Shown: positions 33,427 to 41,961 of the stretch, piece after piece
Position numbering within the stretch: position 1 is the stretch's first letter
How the letters are laid out: every line of letters starts with the position of its first letter
Assembly: GCF_014190805.1 (NCBI RefSeq)
Contig: NZ_JACHVQ010000001.1
Span: 2,418,001-2,482,000, forward strand
From: Flexivirga oryzae
GTDB taxonomy: Bacteria; Actinomycetota; Actinomycetes; Actinomycetales; Dermatophilaceae
DNA: 64,000 bases
Reading direction: 5' to 3'
Made by a program: the position numbers and the translations under genes
The notes under the pieces: model-generated
The model's database searches: none
What the model saw: only the letters and a program-made list of their open reading frames with translations
Told to the model about the DNA's origin: nothing

Positions 33427-33925
33427 GACGAGGAGACGACGGATACTCGCCATCTTCATCACGAGGCGGCGGGGATCGTCCTTGACCGGGATGGAGTCGA
33501 AGTGGCGGTAGAAGCCTGCCGTCGCGTCATCGATGGCGTCCATGACCACCAGCCGACCACCTCCGGTGTCCGCTGCGCGGGCGACGCGCGTCAGCGCATC
33601 CACCAGGACCTGGCCGCCGTGTCCCCGCCCGCGGAGATCGGTGTGGACCGCCAACCTCGCCAGCAGGTAACCGGGGACCGTGCTGTACCCCGATGACGGT
33701 CCACGAGAGAGCACGGCGCGGCCGAGTTCGGTCGGTGCGAGCGAGAAGTAGGCCCACACGCCCCGGCGCATCATCGTCCACCCTGACAAAGGTCCGGGCG
33801 GCGCCGGCGTGCTGCGCGCGGAGCGCATGCGCAGCCAGCCAGTCGTTGAGCGACGAGACACCGCAATCGAATCCGGAGACGTCGTGCGCCTCAGACAGCG
33901 CGACGGACCGGTATTCGGGATTCAA
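33424..33925 (-). pseudogene. GNAT toxin-like acetyltransferase (TacT type), frameshifted
   Basis: The N-terminal half reads from a TTG at 33923-33925: LSEAHDVSGFDCGVSSLNDWLAAHALRAQHAG, the signature of GNAT toxins that acetylate aminoacyl-tRNA. The C-terminal half lies in the next frame: VWAYFSLAPTEL, YLLARLAVHTDLRGRGHGGQVLVDAL (acetyl-CoA loop RGRGHG) and AGFYRHFDSIPV. They join if one G is removed from the GGGG run (plus-strand CCCC at about 33762-33765). The span of 502 nt equals 3 x 167 + 1, as expected for one inserted base. The upstream antitoxin is also cut, so inactivation of the toxin may have been selected. Alternatives are slippage in the G-run or a sequencing error. Confidence 0.75.
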
Positions 33926-34030
33926 CGCTGGACAAATCGGCGCCCGCGAGCGACCTCACGTGCCAGCGCCGGAGTGTGGTCGGGCGTGTCCAGCGCTGCG
34001 ACCAGTGCATCGAACTGCGCGTCCGGCGAG
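33922..34030 (-). pseudogene. 3' remnant of a DUF1778-type antitoxin
   Basis: Only the last 35 codons remain: LSPDAQFDALVAALDTPDHTPALAREVARGRRFVQR and a TGA that overlaps the toxin TTG (TTGA). This is the C-terminal, toxin-binding part of DUF1778 (TacA-like) antitoxins. The ribbon-helix-helix DNA-binding part is missing: immediately upstream the sequence changes to the 106-bp repeat (copy 2), beyond which lies an unrelated gene. A deletion or insertion at the repeat therefore removed the promoter and DNA-binding half. Confidence 0.65.
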
Positions 34031-34136
34031 AGTCTGACGGCCGGAATCACCGTTGACGGCCGAATTCGGCCGTCACTCGTGAATCGGACCGTCAGACTCA
34101 GCCGCGGTGGCTTCGCCCCGTCCGGCGCGTCGGCTA
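34031..34136. repeat. 106-bp palindromic repeat, copy 2
   Basis: Second copy of the repeat at 33321-33426, same strand and length. It keeps the perfect 20-bp palindrome (34054-34073) and the GGC-TTC-GCC hairpin. Its right edge again supplies a minus-strand stop codon (CTA at 34134-34136), here for the 71-residue protein gene, and its left edge meets the antitoxin remnant. Confidence 0.9.
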
Positions 34137-34349
34137 ACCGCCGGCGCTGAGCAGCATCGGGCCGTAGACGGTCCGATCCGCGTGGTGCAGGGTCACCGCG
34201 GCGACGCCGCCGGCGAACAGGGTGCGCCAGTGCTCCCCCAGCCAGCTCTCCGCATCGCCCTGCGTCGGGAACCCCGTCGTCACCACCTGTGCGGAGGTGA
34301 CCGGCGCTCCGTGCGCGTCCTCGTAGCTCCAACTCCAGCCGTCGGTCAT
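34134..34349 (-). CDS. Small conserved actinobacterial protein (unknown function)
   Basis: A 71-residue acidic-aromatic protein, MTDGWSWSYEDAHGAPVTSA then FPTQGDAESWLGEHWRTLF and VYGPMLL. I recall similar short proteins (WSWxYED...F.sqsDAEsWiGe.WreL) across actinobacteria but no function. The ATG at 34347-34349 is supported by a TAGGTT -10 box (34357-34362) 7 nt upstream, so translation is probably leaderless; an upstream in-frame start at 34379 is less likely. The last codons lie in the repeat, which provides the stop. Confidence 0.7.
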   Translation of the reverse strand: MTDGWSWSYEDAHGAPVTSAQVVTTGFPTQGDAESWLGEHWRTLFAGGVAAVTLHHADRTVYGPMLLSAGG

Positions 34350-34384
34350 GGGGACAAACCTAGAGACCGGCGCCGACATACGAA

Positions 34385-34421
34385 AGCCGCACGGAACTCC
34401 CCCGATGGGTCCCGTGCGGCT
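34385..34421. terminator. Hairpin after the ABC transporter genes
   Basis: Inverted repeat AGCCGCACGG (34385-34394) / CCGTGCGGCT (34412-34421) with a 17-nt loop, just past the stop of the permease gene (read on the minus strand) and upstream of the 71-residue gene. Confidence 0.6.
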
Positions 34422-34435
34422 CCGTACGGCGGGCT

Positions 34436-35248
34436 TCAGGCCGATTTGACCTCGCTGTGCGTCATCCGCCAGATGCCGACGATCATCGGCAACGCCAGCC
34501 AGATCAGCAGGGACACAAGGAGTTTCGCCCAGTCGTCACCCTGCATCGTCCCGTCGTACAGCGGGCTGAGGGTGCGGTTGGTGTCCGCCCAGTGCGCCAC
34601 GCTCTCCGCCCAGGAGAAGCTGCCCAGGATCGACCACAGCGTCGGCAGGATGAGGAACGCCACGACCGCACCGGGGGTGTTCTGGATGAGCATGCCGAAC
34701 GCGACACCGATCGACATGTAGAGCAGCTGCCCGAGGACGGTGCCGAGCAGCACCTGCCAGGACAGGTCCCACGACGGGTTGCTGTCGCGCAGCGCATCGG
34801 CCAGTGCGGTGAAGGCGAGCGACGAGACGGCCGCGAGCACGACACCCGCCAGGCCGAGCACCAGCGCCGCCGCCCACTTGCCGAATGCCACGCGGCTGCG
34901 CCGCGGCTCGAGCGTGAAGGTGACCAGCCCGGTGCGCTGCGACCACTCGGAGGTGACGGCCAGCACGCCGAGCAGCGGCAGCAGCATCTGCAACGGCAGC
35001 GAGCCCAGCGCCAGGAAATCATTGAGATCCTTGTCCTGCGTGGCCTTTCCGCTGAACGTGCCGATCAGGCCGACCCCGATGACCAGGGCGATCGTGACCA
35101 GGATCAGTACCCGGCCGGCGCGGGTGTCGGTCAGTTTGCGCAACTCCAGCGACACCAGCCGCGTGAACGGTATGCCGGACCCGGTCTGCTCGTCGATGCG
35201 CGGTGGCATCGGAGTGCGCTTCTCGGGCACCTGTGTCGTGGCGGTCAT
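34436..35248 (-). CDS. ABC-2 type transporter permease
   Basis: A 270-residue membrane protein with six hydrophobic spans (for example VLILVTIALVIGVGLIGTF, LLPLLGVLAVTSEWSQRTG and the last LLVSLLIWLALPMIVGIW). The SEWSQRTGLVTFTLEPRR segment is typical of ABC-2 permeases that partner a single-domain ATPase. Its start overlaps the ATPase stop by 4 nt (ATGA). With the ATPase it forms an exporter whose substrate could be a drug, peptide or lipid. Confidence 0.85.
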   Translation of the reverse strand: MTATTQVPEKRTPMPPRIDEQTGSGIPFTRLVSLELRKLTDTRAGRVLILVTIALVIGVGLIGTFSGKATQDKDLNDFLALGSLPLQMLLPLLGVLAVTSEWSQRTGLVTFTLEPRRSRVAFGKWAAALVLGLAGVVLAAVSSLAFTALADALRDSNPSWDLSWQVLLGTVLGQLLYMSIGVAFGMLIQNTPGAVVAFLILPTLWSILGSFSWAESVAHWADTNRTLSPLYDGTMQGDDWAKLLVSLLIWLALPMIVGIWRMTHSEVKSA

Positions 35249-36144
35249 GCTGCGACTCCTTCACGCGCGTCGGCAGCGGTCAGCTGCAGGAACATCTCCT
35301 CCAGGCCGGCGGTGCCGGCCTCGCGCAACTCCACGAGCGCGATCTGCTGCTCCAGCGCGAGTTGGCCCACCATCCGGGGTTCGGCGTCCGTGTGCACACC
35401 GCCGCCGGCAAGGGGTCCCGCCTGAAAACCGCCGACCTCCAAGGCGTTCGCCAGACGGGCGTCATCGGTGCTACGGACCGTCGTGCCGGCCGCGGACATC
35501 AGCTCCGCCTTCGAGCCGTTCGCGACGATCTTGCCGCGGCCGATCACGACCAGGTCGTCCGCGACGACCTCGATCTCGTGCAGCAGGTGCGAGGACAGCA
35601 GCACGGTGCCGCCCTCGTCGGCGAACCCGCGCAGCAGGCTGCGCATCCACCGGATACCGGCCGGGTCGAGCCCGTTGGCCGGCTCGTCCAGGATCAGCAC
35701 CTGCGGGTCTCCGAGGAGGGCGTGCGCGATGCCCAGGCGCTGGCGCATCCCGAGCGAGTAGTTGCGCAGCCGGCGCCGGGACTCCGCAGGGGTGAGACCC
35801 ACCAGCTCCAGCATCTCGTCGACGCGGCGCCGGTCCAGGCCCATCATGATCGCGCCGAGGGTGAGGATCTCCCGGCCGGTGCGGCCGTTGTGCTGGGCGG
35901 ACGCGTCCAGCAGCACACCCGCGTGCCGGCCGGGGTTGCCGAGGGCGGCATACGGCTTGCCCAGCACCGTCGCGGTGCCGGACGTCGGCGGGGTGAGGCC
36001 GGTGATCATCCGCATGCAGGTCGACTTCCCGGCCCCGTTCGGGCCGAGGAATCCGGTGACCGTCCCCGGGTGCACCCGGAACGAGACATCGTCGACCGCA
36101 ACGTACGGTCCGTAGCGGCGAGTGAGGTTTTCGACTTCGATCAT
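35245..36144 (-). CDS. ABC transporter ATP-binding protein
   Basis: A 299-residue ATPase with Walker A GPNGAGKST, Q-loop region, signature LGMRQRLGIAHALLGDPQ (LGMRQ in place of LSGGQ, common in this subfamily), Walker B VLILDEPANGLDP and the switch His in LLSSHLLHE. The C-terminal 70 residues are an accessory region typical of BcrA/CcmA-type exporters. The ATG at 36142-36144 has CAGGGT (36152-36157) 7 nt upstream, possibly a leaderless promoter. It is divergent from the two-component system, which is the likely regulator. Confidence 0.92.
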   Translation of the reverse strand: MIEVENLTRRYGPYVAVDDVSFRVHPGTVTGFLGPNGAGKSTCMRMITGLTPPTSGTATVLGKPYAALGNPGRHAGVLLDASAQHNGRTGREILTLGAIMMGLDRRRVDEMLELVGLTPAESRRRLRNYSLGMRQRLGIAHALLGDPQVLILDEPANGLDPAGIRWMRSLLRGFADEGGTVLLSSHLLHEIEVVADDLVVIGRGKIVANGSKAELMSAAGTTVRSTDDARLANALEVGGFQAGPLAGGGVHTDAEPRMVGQLALEQQIALVELREAGTAGLEEMFLQLTAADAREGVAA

Positions 36145-36276
36145 GGCACTCACCCTGCCGGGTCGACCGGGTCCGGCACATCGGCCGCACGATGGAAACG
36201 ACCTCCTACTTTGGTATGGCATTTCGCCAACTCCCGACGGTGCCGGATCCATCGCACGGCGCCCTACGCTGTCCGC

Positions 36277-37476
36277 GTGACCTTTGCGCTGCCCGGCATC
36301 AGCCGCCGACGCCACCTGTGGGGAGAGGTATGGCGGGAAGCCGCCGCCGCCCTCGTCGGCAGCGGGCTGCTCGCCGCGGAGATCGCCGGCCGGGCGAAGG
36401 GTTACGGTCCGCCGCACCACTGGGTGTGGGTCGACGCCGGCATCGGGCTCGTCTCCCTGGTGCTGTTGTTGTGGCGGCGGCGGTTTCCGTTCTGGATCTG
36501 CCTGGTCCTGACGGCGTTCTCGGCGGTGTCGGCGAGTTCGGCCGCGCCATCGGCCATCGCGCTCATCTCCTTGACCACGCACCGCAAGTGGCGACCGGTG
36601 GTGATCTGTTCGATCGGCGGGGTCGTCGCCGGGTGGATCTTCCAGTTCTTCTTCCCCACCCCGCACCCCACCGTCAGCGACTGGATCTCGAGCGTCGTGA
36701 TCGGCCTGCTCGCGATCGCGTTGTGCATCGCGATCGGATCCGCCATCGGTGCGCGCCGGCTCCTCGTCGCCAACCTGCGGACCCAGCTCATGGTCGCCGA
36801 GGACCGGCAGCACCTGCGGGTCGAGCAGGCGCGTGTGGCCGAGCGGGCCCGGATCGCCCGGGAGATGCACGACGTGCTGGCACACCGGATCTCATTGGTG
36901 GCCATGCATTCCGGGGCGCTGAGCTACCGCACCGACCTGTCCGAACAGGAGCTGCGCGAGTCGATGACGATCATCCGGGACAACGCGCACGCCGCCCTGA
37001 CCGAGTTGCGCGAGGTGCTCGGTGTGCTGCGTGACCCGACCACCGTCAGCACCGTCCCCGACGCACCACAACCGACCCTGGCGGACCTGCCCGCACTCGT
37101 CGCGAACGTCGAATCCACCGACGGGCCGGTCGAACTCGACCTGCCGGACGACCTCACCGGGCTCAGCGAGCTGGTGTCGCGCAACGCTTACCGGATCGCG
37201 CAGGAGGGCCTGACGAACCGGCGCAAGCATGCGCCGGGCAGGCCGATCTCGATCGGCATCTCCCACGACGCGTCCGACCTGCACATCGTCATGCGTAACG
37301 CGAACCCGCCGGCCCAGGCGGCCGGTGACCCGCGGGAACTGCCCGACTCCGGGCTGGGTCTGGTCGGTGCGACCGAGCGTGCGGTGCTCGTCGGCGGCGA
37401 GCTCACGTCCGGGCGTGACCGCGCCGGCGACTTCGTCGTGCGCGCACGGCTACCGTGGCGGCGTGATGACTCCTGA
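36277..37476 (+). CDS. Sensor histidine kinase (NarL-type partner, HisKA_3)
   Basis: A 399-residue membrane sensor. About five hydrophobic spans occupy residues 20-165, then a coiled region (RTQLMVAEDRQHLRVEQARVAERARIAREMHDVLAHRIS) with the phospho-acceptor His in EMHDVLAHRISL, and an HATPase domain with the N-box in EGLTNRRKHAPG and G-box DSGLGLVGATERAVLVGG. The GTG at 36277 follows a TACGCT box (36265-36270) by 6 nt, arguing for this leaderless start. There is no extracellular sensor domain, suggesting detection of membrane stress or of the substrate of the neighbouring ABC exporter. Confidence 0.9.
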   Translation: MTFALPGISRRRHLWGEVWREAAAALVGSGLLAAEIAGRAKGYGPPHHWVWVDAGIGLVSLVLLLWRRRFPFWICLVLTAFSAVSASSAAPSAIALISLTTHRKWRPVVICSIGGVVAGWIFQFFFPTPHPTVSDWISSVVIGLLAIALCIAIGSAIGARRLLVANLRTQLMVAEDRQHLRVEQARVAERARIAREMHDVLAHRISLVAMHSGALSYRTDLSEQELRESMTIIRDNAHAALTELREVLGVLRDPTTVSTVPDAPQPTLADLPALVANVESTDGPVELDLPDDLTGLSELVSRNAYRIAQEGLTNRRKHAPGRPISIGISHDASDLHIVMRNANPPAQAAGDPRELPDSGLGLVGATERAVLVGGELTSGRDRAGDFVVRARLPWRRDDS

Positions 37477-38137
37477 CGACGGGCAGCCGATCCGCGTCCT
37501 CCTGGTCGACGACGACGCACTGGTCCGTGCCGGGTTGCGGCTGATCCTGCGCGGCGCCCCCGACATGGAGGTGCTGGCTGAAGACCCGGCGGACGGTGCC
37601 GCAGCGGTGGCCGCGGCCCGCGCACACCGGCCGGACGTCATCCTGATGGACATCCGGATGCCGCGTGTCGACGGCATCGAAGCGACGAGAACGATAGCCG
37701 CACAACCGGATCCGCCATACATCATCGTGCTGACGACGTTCGACTCCGACGACCTGATCGTCCAGGCGCTGCGTGCCGGCGCGAGCGGTTTCCTGCTCAA
37801 GGACACCCCACCGGAACGCCTCGTCGACGCCGTGCGCTCGGTGGTCGCCGGCGATCCGATCCTGTCCCCGAGCGTGACCCGGCAACTCGTCGAACGGGTC
37901 ACCGCCACCCACGACGACGGCCGCGATGCCGCCCGCGAGCGCCTGGCCACGCTCACCGGCCGAGAGCTGGATGTCGCTCAACTCATCGGTCAGGGGCTGT
38001 CCAACGCCGACATCGCACGACAGCTGTACATGGGTGTGCCCACCGTGAAGGCGCACGTGTCCCGGGTGCTCGCCAAGCTCGGCGCGGACAACCGCGTGCA
38101 GGTGGCGATCGTCGTCCACGACGCCGGCGCCGACTGA
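37463..38137 (+). CDS. NarL/LuxR-family response regulator
   Basis: A 224-residue regulator: receiver domain with acidic pair in VLLVDDDALVRAG, phospho-Asp in VILMDIRMPRVDG, Thr in VLTTFDS and Lys in FLLKDTPPE; C-terminal LuxR helix-turn-helix LTGRELDVAQLIGQGLSNADIARQLYMGVPTVKAHVSRVLAKLG. It overlaps the 3' end of the kinase gene by 14 nt. The first possible start is a GTG (37463) exactly 6 nt after a TACCGT hexamer, followed directly by an ATG, so an internal leaderless promoter may add to read-through expression. It likely controls the divergent ABC exporter. Confidence 0.92.
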   Translation: MMTPDDGQPIRVLLVDDDALVRAGLRLILRGAPDMEVLAEDPADGAAAVAAARAHRPDVILMDIRMPRVDGIEATRTIAAQPDPPYIIVLTTFDSDDLIVQALRAGASGFLLKDTPPERLVDAVRSVVAGDPILSPSVTRQLVERVTATHDDGRDAARERLATLTGRELDVAQLIGQGLSNADIARQLYMGVPTVKAHVSRVLAKLGADNRVQVAIVVHDAGAD

Positions 38138-38237
38138 CGCAGATCCGTTGCGGACCCGCAGCGCGCGGGTACGCTGCACCGATCCGGCCCCATCGGCCGC
38201 AGCATCCGTCACGATCGACCACGCGAAGGGACACCTC

Positions 38238-38813
38238 ATGGGCGCGTCAGAGGACATCATCAGTCAGTTGCCGATCGATCAGATCGCGGCACAGGTCGGC
38301 GCCGACCCGGCGCAGGTTCAGTCGGCGGTGCAGCAGGCCGTGCCGACGCTGCTCGGCGGGCTCCAGGCGAACGCCGCGGATCCCGATGGGGCGGCGTCCC
38401 TCACCGAGGCACTCAGCCAGCACCAGGACCGCGATCCGGCGTCGGTCTCGGGCGCGGAGGCCGACAAGATGGTCAGCCACATCTTCGGCGCCAACGAACC
38501 GCAGGTCGTCTCTCAGCTCGGTGGGCTCGGCGGCGGCAACGACCTGATCAAGAAGCTGTTGCCGATCCTCGCGCCGATCGTGCTGCAGTACCTCGCCGGG
38601 AAGGTGCTCGGTGGTTTCACCGCCACCGCGGGCACCGCGCAGGGCGGCGCAACCGCCGGCGGGCTGGGCAACATCCTCGGCAGCATCCTGGGCGGTGGCG
38701 CCCTCGGTGGCGGCACGCAGGCCGGTGGTGCCGCGCCCGGTAGCGGAGTCGGCCTGCCGGGCGGGCTGGGCGAGATCCTCGGCGGGCTGCTCGGCGGCGG
38801 CCGGAAGGCCTGA
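38238..38813 (+). CDS. DUF937-type protein
   Basis: A 191-residue protein. The N-terminal part is an Ala-rich helical domain (IISQLPIDQIAAQVGADPAQVQSAVQQAVPTLLGGLQANA) typical of DUF937; the C-terminal 80 residues are Gly/Ala-rich with repeated GGLG(N/E)ILGxxLGGG. No signal peptide or catalytic motif is visible. The function is unknown. The ATG is preceded by gaaggg at 38224-38229. Confidence 0.75.
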   Translation: MGASEDIISQLPIDQIAAQVGADPAQVQSAVQQAVPTLLGGLQANAADPDGAASLTEALSQHQDRDPASVSGAEADKMVSHIFGANEPQVVSQLGGLGGGNDLIKKLLPILAPIVLQYLAGKVLGGFTATAGTAQGGATAGGLGNILGSILGGGALGGGTQAGGAAPGSGVGLPGGLGEILGGLLGGGRKA

Positions 38814-38837
38814 CCCGCCGGTTGCCGCGGCGGCCGG

Positions 38838-39941
38838 TCAGTCGACCTCGGTCTGCACGAACGGCGGCTTCACCACGACCGCGGGCAGCGCACGACCGCG
38901 CACGTCGACGACGAGCTCGTCACCCTCCTTGGTCCCGCGATCCAGCAGGGCGATGGCGATGCCCACCTTCAGCGTCGGTGACATCGTGCCGGACGTCACG
39001 GTGCCGACCACCGCGCCGTCGGCGTTCTTCACCTCGCAGCCGGGACGCGGGATGCCGCGCCCGGTCGCCTTCAGGCCCCAGGTCAACCGGTAGCCGCCGG
39101 CGTCCTTCTGCGCCGCGAGCGCGTCCTTGCCCCAGAAGGCGTCCTTCGCGCGCCCGACGGCCCAGCCGGCGCGTGCCATGTTCGGCGTGATGTCCATCGA
39201 CAGTTCGTGACCGTGCAACGGGTAACCCATCTCGGTCCGCAACGTGTCCCGCGCCCCGAGGCCGCACGGCAGACCCTCGTAGGGTGCCATCGCCTCGACC
39301 AGAGCGTCCCACAGCGCCGGCGCGTCGTCCCAGCGCGGCACCAGCTCGAAGCCCTTCTCCCCGGTGTAGCCCGACCGCAGCACGATCACCTCGCGGCCCT
39401 GCCACTGGGCGGTGCCGAACGACATGTAGTCCAGGTCGGTGGGCAGGCCGAGCGCCGCGACGACCTCCGGTGCCTTCGGGCCCTGCACCGCGATGATGCC
39501 GTAATCGCTGTGCTGATCGGTGATCTCGAGGCCGGCGGGGGCCTTCTCCTGCATCCGCCGGACCACCTCGGCGGTGTTCGCGGCGTTGGGCACGAGGAAC
39601 ACCTCGTCCTCGGCACGGAAGTACTGGATCAGGTCGTCCACGACGCCGGCCGTCGCGTCGTCCAGGCACATCGTGTACTGCGCCTTCGGAGGCGCGACCT
39701 TGCGCAGGTCGTTGGTGAAACAGCTGTTGACGAAGTCGGCCGCACCCGGCCCCTTCACCAGTGCCTTGCCCAGGTGCGAGACGTCGAAGATGCCGACACG
39801 TTCCCGCACCGCGGTGTGCTCCCGCAGCACCCCGCCGCCCGGATATTCGATCGGCATCTCCCAGCCGCCGAAATCGGCCAGCTTCGCGCCGAGTGCCACG
39901 TGACGGTCGTGCAACGGGGAGGTCTTCAGCTGCTCGCTCAT
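38838..39941 (-). CDS. gcvT: Aminomethyltransferase, glycine cleavage T protein (GcvT)
   Basis: GcvT moves the aminomethyl carbon from the lipoyl H protein to tetrahydrofolate, releasing ammonia. The 367-residue protein has the family blocks HVALGAKLADFGGWEMPIEYPGG, EHTAVRERVGIFDVSHLGK, YTGEKGFELV (folate site), LGARDTLRTEMGYPLHGHEL and SGTMSPTLKVGIAIALLD. Other gcv genes are not in the window. The ATG at 39939-39941 follows TACCGT (39949-39954) by 7 nt, so it is probably leaderless; no glycine riboswitch is seen upstream. It is divergent from pepA. Confidence 0.95.
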   Translation of the reverse strand: MSEQLKTSPLHDRHVALGAKLADFGGWEMPIEYPGGGVLREHTAVRERVGIFDVSHLGKALVKGPGAADFVNSCFTNDLRKVAPPKAQYTMCLDDATAGVVDDLIQYFRAEDEVFLVPNAANTAEVVRRMQEKAPAGLEITDQHSDYGIIAVQGPKAPEVVAALGLPTDLDYMSFGTAQWQGREVIVLRSGYTGEKGFELVPRWDDAPALWDALVEAMAPYEGLPCGLGARDTLRTEMGYPLHGHELSMDITPNMARAGWAVGRAKDAFWGKDALAAQKDAGGYRLTWGLKATGRGIPRPGCEVKNADGAVVGTVTSGTMSPTLKVGIAIALLDRGTKEGDELVVDVRGRALPAVVVKPPFVQTEVD

Positions 39942-40021
39942 GACGGGCACGGTAGCGCTTCCGGGAGGGCGTATCGTCGCCGGAGTCCCGTCCGCTCTCA
40001 CGGAGTGAAGGAGAAAAGCCC

Positions 40022-41524
40022 GTGCCGAGGCTGAACGTCGTCGACCAGGTGGTCGGCAAGAGCAAGAGCGACGCGCTGGTCGTGCTCGCCGTCAAGGACG
40101 GTGACGCCTCCCAGGTCGCCGCAACTCCCGCACTCCCGGCGGAAGCGCGCGAACACGTCGACGCCAACCTGCTCACGCTGGGAGCCACCGCGGCAGCCGA
40201 CGAAATCATCCGGTTGGCAGGCGTACCCGGCGTCGACGGCACGGTCGTGATCACCGGCTGCGGCGTCGAGGGTATGCCGTCCGCCGACGACGCCGAGGCG
40301 CTGCGCCGTGCCGCCGGGGCCGCGGTTCGCGCGCTGCGCGGCAAGGCGACCTCGGTCACCGTCGCGTTCCCGAGCGGGTCGCCGTCCGACGTCGTCGCGA
40401 CCTGCGAGGGTGCGCTCTTCGGGGCGTACGAGTTCACGTCATACAAATCCGACGGCAAACAGCGCAAACCGATCGCGAAGATCACCGTGCTCTCACCACT
40501 GGCCAAGGACAGCACGGTGCGGGCCGGGGTGAAGCAGGCCCAGGTGGTCGCCGAACACCGCGCCTGGGCACAGGACCTGGTCAACACTCCCCCGCTCGAT
40601 CTGTACCCCGATTCGTTCGCGACCGCCGTCAAGGAGCACTTCACCGGGTCCAAGGTGAAGGTCAAGGTGCTCGACGAGAAGGCCCTGGCCAAGGAGTCCT
40701 GCGGGGGTCTTATCGGCGTCGGTCGCGGCTCGGCCCGCCCGCCGCGGATGGCTGTGCTGACCTACCGTCCGACCCGCGCCAAGTCGCACATCGCGTTCGT
40801 CGGCAAGGGCATCACCTTCGACTCCGGCGGACTGTGCATCAAGCCGCCGGAGGGCATGATCACCATGAAGTGCGACATGGCCGGTGCGGCTGCTGTCGCG
40901 GCGGCCACCGCCGCCATCGCCGACCTCGGTCTGCCGGTCGCCGTCACCACCTACCTGTGCCTCGCCGAGAACCTCACCGGCGCGGACGCCCAGCGTCCCG
41001 GTGACGTGGTCACCATGCCGAACGGCCGCACCGTCGAGATCATCAACACCGACGCCGAGGGCCGCCTGGTGATGGCCGACGGCCTGGCGCTCGCGTCCCG
41101 GGACGAACCGGACCTGGTCGTCGACGTCGCGACCCTGACCGGTGCCGCCGTGCTGTCGCTCGGCACCCGCACGGCCGCCGCGCTGAGCAACGACGACACC
41201 GTGCGCGAGGAGGTGCTCGACGCCGCCGGCGCCGCCGGGGAGGACCTGTGGCCGATCCCGCTGCTGCAGCACCTGCGCTCGGGGATGAAGTCGCTGGTCG
41301 CCGACACCAAGCACACCGGCACCCGCCAGGGCGGCATGATCATCGCCGCGCTCTTCCTGCAGGACTTCGTCGGCGACGACGCGGCCGGCGAGCAGCTGCC
41401 GTGGGTGCACCTCGACATCGCCGGACCGGCATACTCCAGCGACGAGTCCTACGGGTATGTCGACAAGGGCGCCTCGGGCTACGGCGTGCGCACTCTCGTC
41501 CAGCTGGCCCGGGCCCGCAGCTGA
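40022..41524 (+). CDS. pepA: Leucyl aminopeptidase (M17, PepA)
   Basis: A 500-residue cytosolic aminopeptidase. The C-terminal catalytic domain has the M17 di-metal motifs: VGKGITFDSGGLCIKP (Lys and Asp), MKCDMAGAAAV (Asp), the diagnostic NTDAEGRLVMADGL (Asp, Glu and Arg) and the C-terminal IAGPAYSSDESYGYVDKGASGYGVRTLVQLA. It starts at a GTG with a strong ribosome binding site (gaaggag at 40006-40012). It may also bind DNA as in E. coli, but nothing here shows that. Confidence 0.94.
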   Translation: MPRLNVVDQVVGKSKSDALVVLAVKDGDASQVAATPALPAEAREHVDANLLTLGATAAADEIIRLAGVPGVDGTVVITGCGVEGMPSADDAEALRRAAGAAVRALRGKATSVTVAFPSGSPSDVVATCEGALFGAYEFTSYKSDGKQRKPIAKITVLSPLAKDSTVRAGVKQAQVVAEHRAWAQDLVNTPPLDLYPDSFATAVKEHFTGSKVKVKVLDEKALAKESCGGLIGVGRGSARPPRMAVLTYRPTRAKSHIAFVGKGITFDSGGLCIKPPEGMITMKCDMAGAAAVAAATAAIADLGLPVAVTTYLCLAENLTGADAQRPGDVVTMPNGRTVEIINTDAEGRLVMADGLALASRDEPDLVVDVATLTGAAVLSLGTRTAAALSNDDTVREEVLDAAGAAGEDLWPIPLLQHLRSGMKSLVADTKHTGTRQGGMIIAALFLQDFVGDDAAGEQLPWVHLDIAGPAYSSDESYGYVDKGASGYGVRTLVQLARARS

Positions 41525-41536
41525 CCGCAGCCCAGC

Positions 41537-41583
41537 ACAACAAGGAACCCCGCACCGTCGACCGGTGCGGGGTTCCTTGTTGT
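41537..41583. terminator. Strong bidirectional terminator after pepA
   Basis: A perfect 21-bp stem (41537-41557 with 41563-41583; ACAACAAGGAACCCC...GGGGTTCCTTGTTGT) and a 5-nt loop, lying between the convergent genes pepA and the DUF5302 gene. The arms end in A/T-rich sequence on both strands. Confidence 0.92.
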
Positions 41584-41604
41584 TGAACGGTTTTCGGGCC
41601 TGGC

Positions 41605-41784
41605 TCACCCGGACTTGCGACGGAACATCTGCTGGGCACCGCTGGTCTCGGCGTTGTGCGCGCCGGCGACCTTGGAGTGCTCCGAGTGGTCCGACACGTC
41701 CGTGCCGCCGTGCGCGTGCTTCTTGTCCAGCGCCTCACGGAACTTGCGCTTGACCTCGTCACTGGGTCCGTGCTTGTCGGTCAT
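41605..41784 (-). CDS. DUF5302 small protein
   Basis: A 59-residue hydrophilic protein, MTDKHGPSDEVKRKFREALD, then KKHAHGGTDVSDHSEHS, ending AQQMFRRKSG. The KRKFREALD segment and FRRKSG ending are the marks of the actinobacterial DUF5302 family, which is of unknown function. The start is firm: a strong Shine-Dalgarno (aaggagg) precedes the ATG at 41782-41784. Confidence 0.85.
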   Translation of the reverse strand: MTDKHGPSDEVKRKFREALDKKHAHGGTDVSDHSEHSKVAGAHNAETSGAQQMFRRKSG

Positions 41785-41961
41785 GCAGTGGCCTCCTTAG
41801 CACTGTGGGCTGATCGGATCACTCTCGCACGTCACGGCGCCGGTGACCACCACAATTCCCCTCGTGTCCAACCTGTCGTCATACCGCCCGCACCTGGCGG
41901 GTCGGCTAGTGCCAAGATTGGCGAGGACAGCAGCGTCGAGACGCAAGGGAGCGTTCCGGGC

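Noticed and set aside
38838..39941. A glycine riboswitch upstream of gcvT
   Set aside because: The gene appears leaderless and the 80-bp divergent region has no room for, or sign of, the tandem aptamer.
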